This document shows positions 61,501-64,000 of a stretch of 64,000 nucleotides of DNA, in pieces. The stretch is from Ptiloglossa arizonensis. Taxonomy: Eukaryota > Arthropoda > Insecta > Hymenoptera > Colletidae. A program made the translations under genes and the position numbers. Below the pieces are notes generated by a model. The model was not told where the DNA came from and searched no databases. It saw only the letters and a program-made list of their open reading frames with translations. The first letter of the stretch is position 1, and each line of letters begins with the position of its first letter. The stretch lies in NCBI RefSeq assembly GCF_051014685.1, contig NW_027478400.1, positions 496,001 to 560,000 of the forward strand, written 5' to 3'.

Positions 61501-64000
61501 GCGAGATATGGTGGTTTGAAGTTAAGGAATGGTTGAGAAACCATCAAAATTTTCGCAATTCTGATGCTAGAAACGAATAACTGGAATGGCCTAGGGGAAA
61601 AGTACACACACCATTGTAATCGGGCGAGTTTCTAATTTCAGATGCAACAGGAATTTCTCGAGTTCGTCAATCCGTTCGCGAGATATGGGAGTTTGAATTT
61701 AACGAATGGTTGGGAAACCCTCAAAATTTTGGCAAGTCTGATACTCGAAACCAATAACTACAAAGGCCTAGGGGAAAAACACACACATCTTTGTAATCGG
61801 GCGAGTTTCTAATTTCAGATGCAACAGGAATTTCTCGAGTTCCCCAATCCGTTCGCGAGATATGGGAGTTTGAAGTTAAGGAATGGTTGAGCAACCATCA
61901 AAATTTTCGCAACTCTGATACTCGAAACCAATAACTACTATGATCTAGGGCAAAAATACACATACCGTTGTAATCGGGCGAGTTTCTGCTTTCAGATACA
62001 ACAGAAATTTCTCGAGTTTGTCAATCGTTTCGCGAGATACGGGAGTTTGAAGTTAAGGAATGCTTGAGAAACCATCAAAATTTTCGAAAGTCTAATACTC
62101 GAAACCAATAAGTACAAAGGCCTAGGGGAAAAATACACATACCGTTGTAATCGGGCGAGTTTCTACTTTCACATGCAACAGGAATTTCTCGAGTTCGTCA
62201 ATCCGTTCGCGAGAAATGGGAGTTTGAAGTTAAGGAATGGTTGAGAAACCATCAAAATTTTCGCTTGTCTGATACTCGAAACCAATAACTGGAATGGCCA
62301 AGGGGAAAAGTACACACACGATTGTAATCGGGCGAGTTTCTACTTTCAGATGCAAGAGGAATTTCTCGAGTTCGTCAATCCGTTCGCGAGATATGGAACT
62401 GTGAAGTTACGGAATGGATGAGAAACCATCAAAATTTTCGCAAGTCTGATAATCCAAACCAATAGCTGGAATGGTCTAGGGGAAAAGTACACACACCATT
62501 GTAATCGGGCGAGTTTCTGCTTTCAGATGCAAGAGGAATTTCTCGAGTTTGTCAATCGTTTCGCGAGATATGGGAGTTTGAAGTTAAGGAATGCTTGAGA
62601 AACCGTCAAAATTTTCGAAAGTCTAATACTCGAAACCAATAACTACAAAGGCCTAGGGGAAAAACACACATATCTTTTTAATCGGGCGAGTTTCCACTTT
62701 CAGATGCACCAGGAATTTCTCCAGTTCGTCAATCCGTTCACGAGATATGGGAGTTTGAAGTTAAGGAATGGTTGAGAAACCATCAAAATTTTCGCAATTC
62801 TGACGCTAGAAACAAATAACTACAATGGCCTAGGGGAAAATACACATACCGTTGTAATCGGGCGAGTTTCTGCTTTCAGATGCAACAGGAATTTCTCGAG
62901 TTCGTCAATCCGTTCGCGAGATATGGGAGTTTGAAGTTAAGGAATGCTTGAGAAACCATCAAAATTTTTGCAATTCTGATACTCGAAACCAATTACTACA
63001 AAGGCCTAGGGGAAAAATGCCCATACCTTTGTAATCGGGCGAGTTTCCACTTTCAGATGCAACAGGAATTTCTCGAGTTCGTCATTCCGTTCGCGAGACA
63101 TGGGAGTTTGAAGTTAAGGAATGGTTGAGAAACCATCAAAATTTTCGCAATTCTGATACTCCAAACCAATAACGACAAAGCCCTAGGGGAAAAATGCACA
63201 TACCTTTGTAATCGGGCGAGTTTCCACTTTCAGATGCAACAGGATTTTCTCGAGTTCGTGATTCCGTAAGCGAGATATGGGAGTTTGAAGTTAAGGAATG
63301 GTTGAGAAACCATCAAAATTTTCGCAAGTCTGATAATTGAAACCAATAACTACAAAGGCCTAGGGGAAAAATACACATACCTTTGTAATCGGGCGGGTTT
63401 CTACTTTCAGATGCAACAGGAATTTGTCGATATCGTAAATCCGTTCGCGAGTAATGGGAGTTTGAAGTTAAGGAATCGTTGAGAAACCGTCACAATTTTC
63501 GCAAGTCTGATACTCGAAACCAATAACTACTATGGCCTAGGGGAAAAGTACACACACCATTGTAATCGGGCGAGTTTCTGCTTTCAGATGCAACAGGAAT
63601 TTCTCGAGTTCGTCAATCCGTTCGTGAGATATGGGAGTTTGAAATTAAGGAATGGTTGAGAAACCATCAAAATTTTCGCAAGTCTGATACTCGAAACCAA
63701 TAACTACAAGGGCCTAGGGGAAAAATACACATACCGTTGTAATCGGGCGAATTTCTGCATTCAGACGCAACAGGAATTTCTCGATTTCGTAAATCCGTTC
63801 GCGAAATATGGGAGTTTGAAGTTAAGGAATCGTTGAGAAACCATCACAATTTTCGCAAGTCTGATACTCGAAACTAATAACTACTTTGGTCTAGGGGAAA
63901 AGTACACACACCATTGTAGTTGGGCGAGTTTCTGCTTTCAGATGCAACCGGAATTTCTCGAGTTGGTCAATCCGTTCGCGAGATATGGGAGTTTGAAGTT

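Larger units (their letters stand above)
32576..64000 (+). repeat. 177-bp satellite array, about 177 monomers
   Basis: Head-to-tail monomers with the landmark ATGCAACAGGAATTTCTCGAG repeating every 177 bp (for example 32647, 32824, 33001, 33178). Some monomers are a few bases shorter. The array starts mid-monomer at about 32576 and runs off the window without interruption. Conserved blocks include GTTCGTCAATCCGTTCGCGAG, GGGAGTTTGAAGTTAAGG, AAATTTTCGCAAGTCTGATA and GTAATCGGGCGAGT. All monomers share one orientation. Reading frames of 60-115 codons inside it are fortuitous: 177 is divisible by three and the forward frame has a single TGA per monomer, sometimes mutated to TGG. Array size suggests a pericentromeric or centromeric satellite, an inference. 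Confidence 0.97.

Noticed and set aside
32576..64000. CENP-B box in the 177-bp monomer
   Set aside because: GTTCGTCAATCCGTTCG matches only the first half of the box; the required central A and CGGG are absent.
32576..64000. Hammerhead ribozyme in the satellite (CTGATG...GAAAC)
   Set aside because: The CTGATG(A) and GAAAC core boxes are adjacent with no room for stem II, and no flanking stems pair.
32576..64000. CRISPR-like direct repeats
   Set aside because: Whole 177-bp monomers are conserved, with no alternating unique spacers, in a eukaryotic context.

Overview
This window looks like nuclear heterochromatin of an insect, most likely a hymenopteran and perhaps a bee. The clue is a block of very AT-rich mitochondrial DNA in the usual insect gene order, readable only with the invertebrate mitochondrial code (TGA=Trp, ATA=Met, AGA=Ser). 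The group is an inference and no species is named. I found no intact nuclear protein-coding gene; nearly everything is satellite DNA, mitochondrial-derived DNA (NUMT), or mobile-element remains.

Layout. 1-6827: polypurine satellite, 20-bp unit. At about 6828 the strand flips and the same satellite runs as polypyrimidine to 10626; bases 4620-9235 form a long inverted repeat. 10627-10850: fragment of mitochondrial ND2. 10851-11935: two copies of a ~540-bp nuclear repeat. 12169-16760: an inverted ND2 copy split by a 3.86-kb Ty3/gypsy-type LTR retrotransposon (12574-16431, minus strand, internally deleted, near-identical LTRs, TAAT target duplication, tRNA-Pro primer site). 16761-18495: the satellite again, flipping strand at 17388/17389, so that 12169-19222 is a second palindrome.

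18496-26513: an 8-kb NUMT in near-ancestral insect order: ND2, COX1, tRNA-Leu, COX2, tRNA-Lys, tRNA-Asp, ATP8, ATP6, COX3, a tRNA, ND3, a tRNA cluster, ND5 (minus), tRNA-His (minus), ND4 3' end (minus). COX2, ATP8, ATP6 and COX3 are still open under the mitochondrial code; ND2, COX1, ND3 and ND5 carry stops, frameshifts or deletions, so this is a nuclear copy and not mitochondrial DNA. The NUMT is bounded on both sides by the same pyrimidine satellite, and three arrays end at the same short ND2-derived sequence.

27007-32480: nuclear repeats arranged as a third, looser inverted repeat: an unrecognised hairpin-bearing unit, a TATA-box segment and the ~540-bp repeat, mirrored around about 29.6 kb. 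32576-64000: an unbroken array of a 177-bp satellite, roughly 177 monomers, with multi-monomer segments repeated at 2832, ~2476 and ~2650-2830 bp offsets (higher-order structure).

The features do not form a pathway. They record a history: mitochondrial DNA joined to a satellite, inversion and copying of the junction, a later retrotransposon insertion into one NUMT arm, and separate amplification of the 177-bp satellite.
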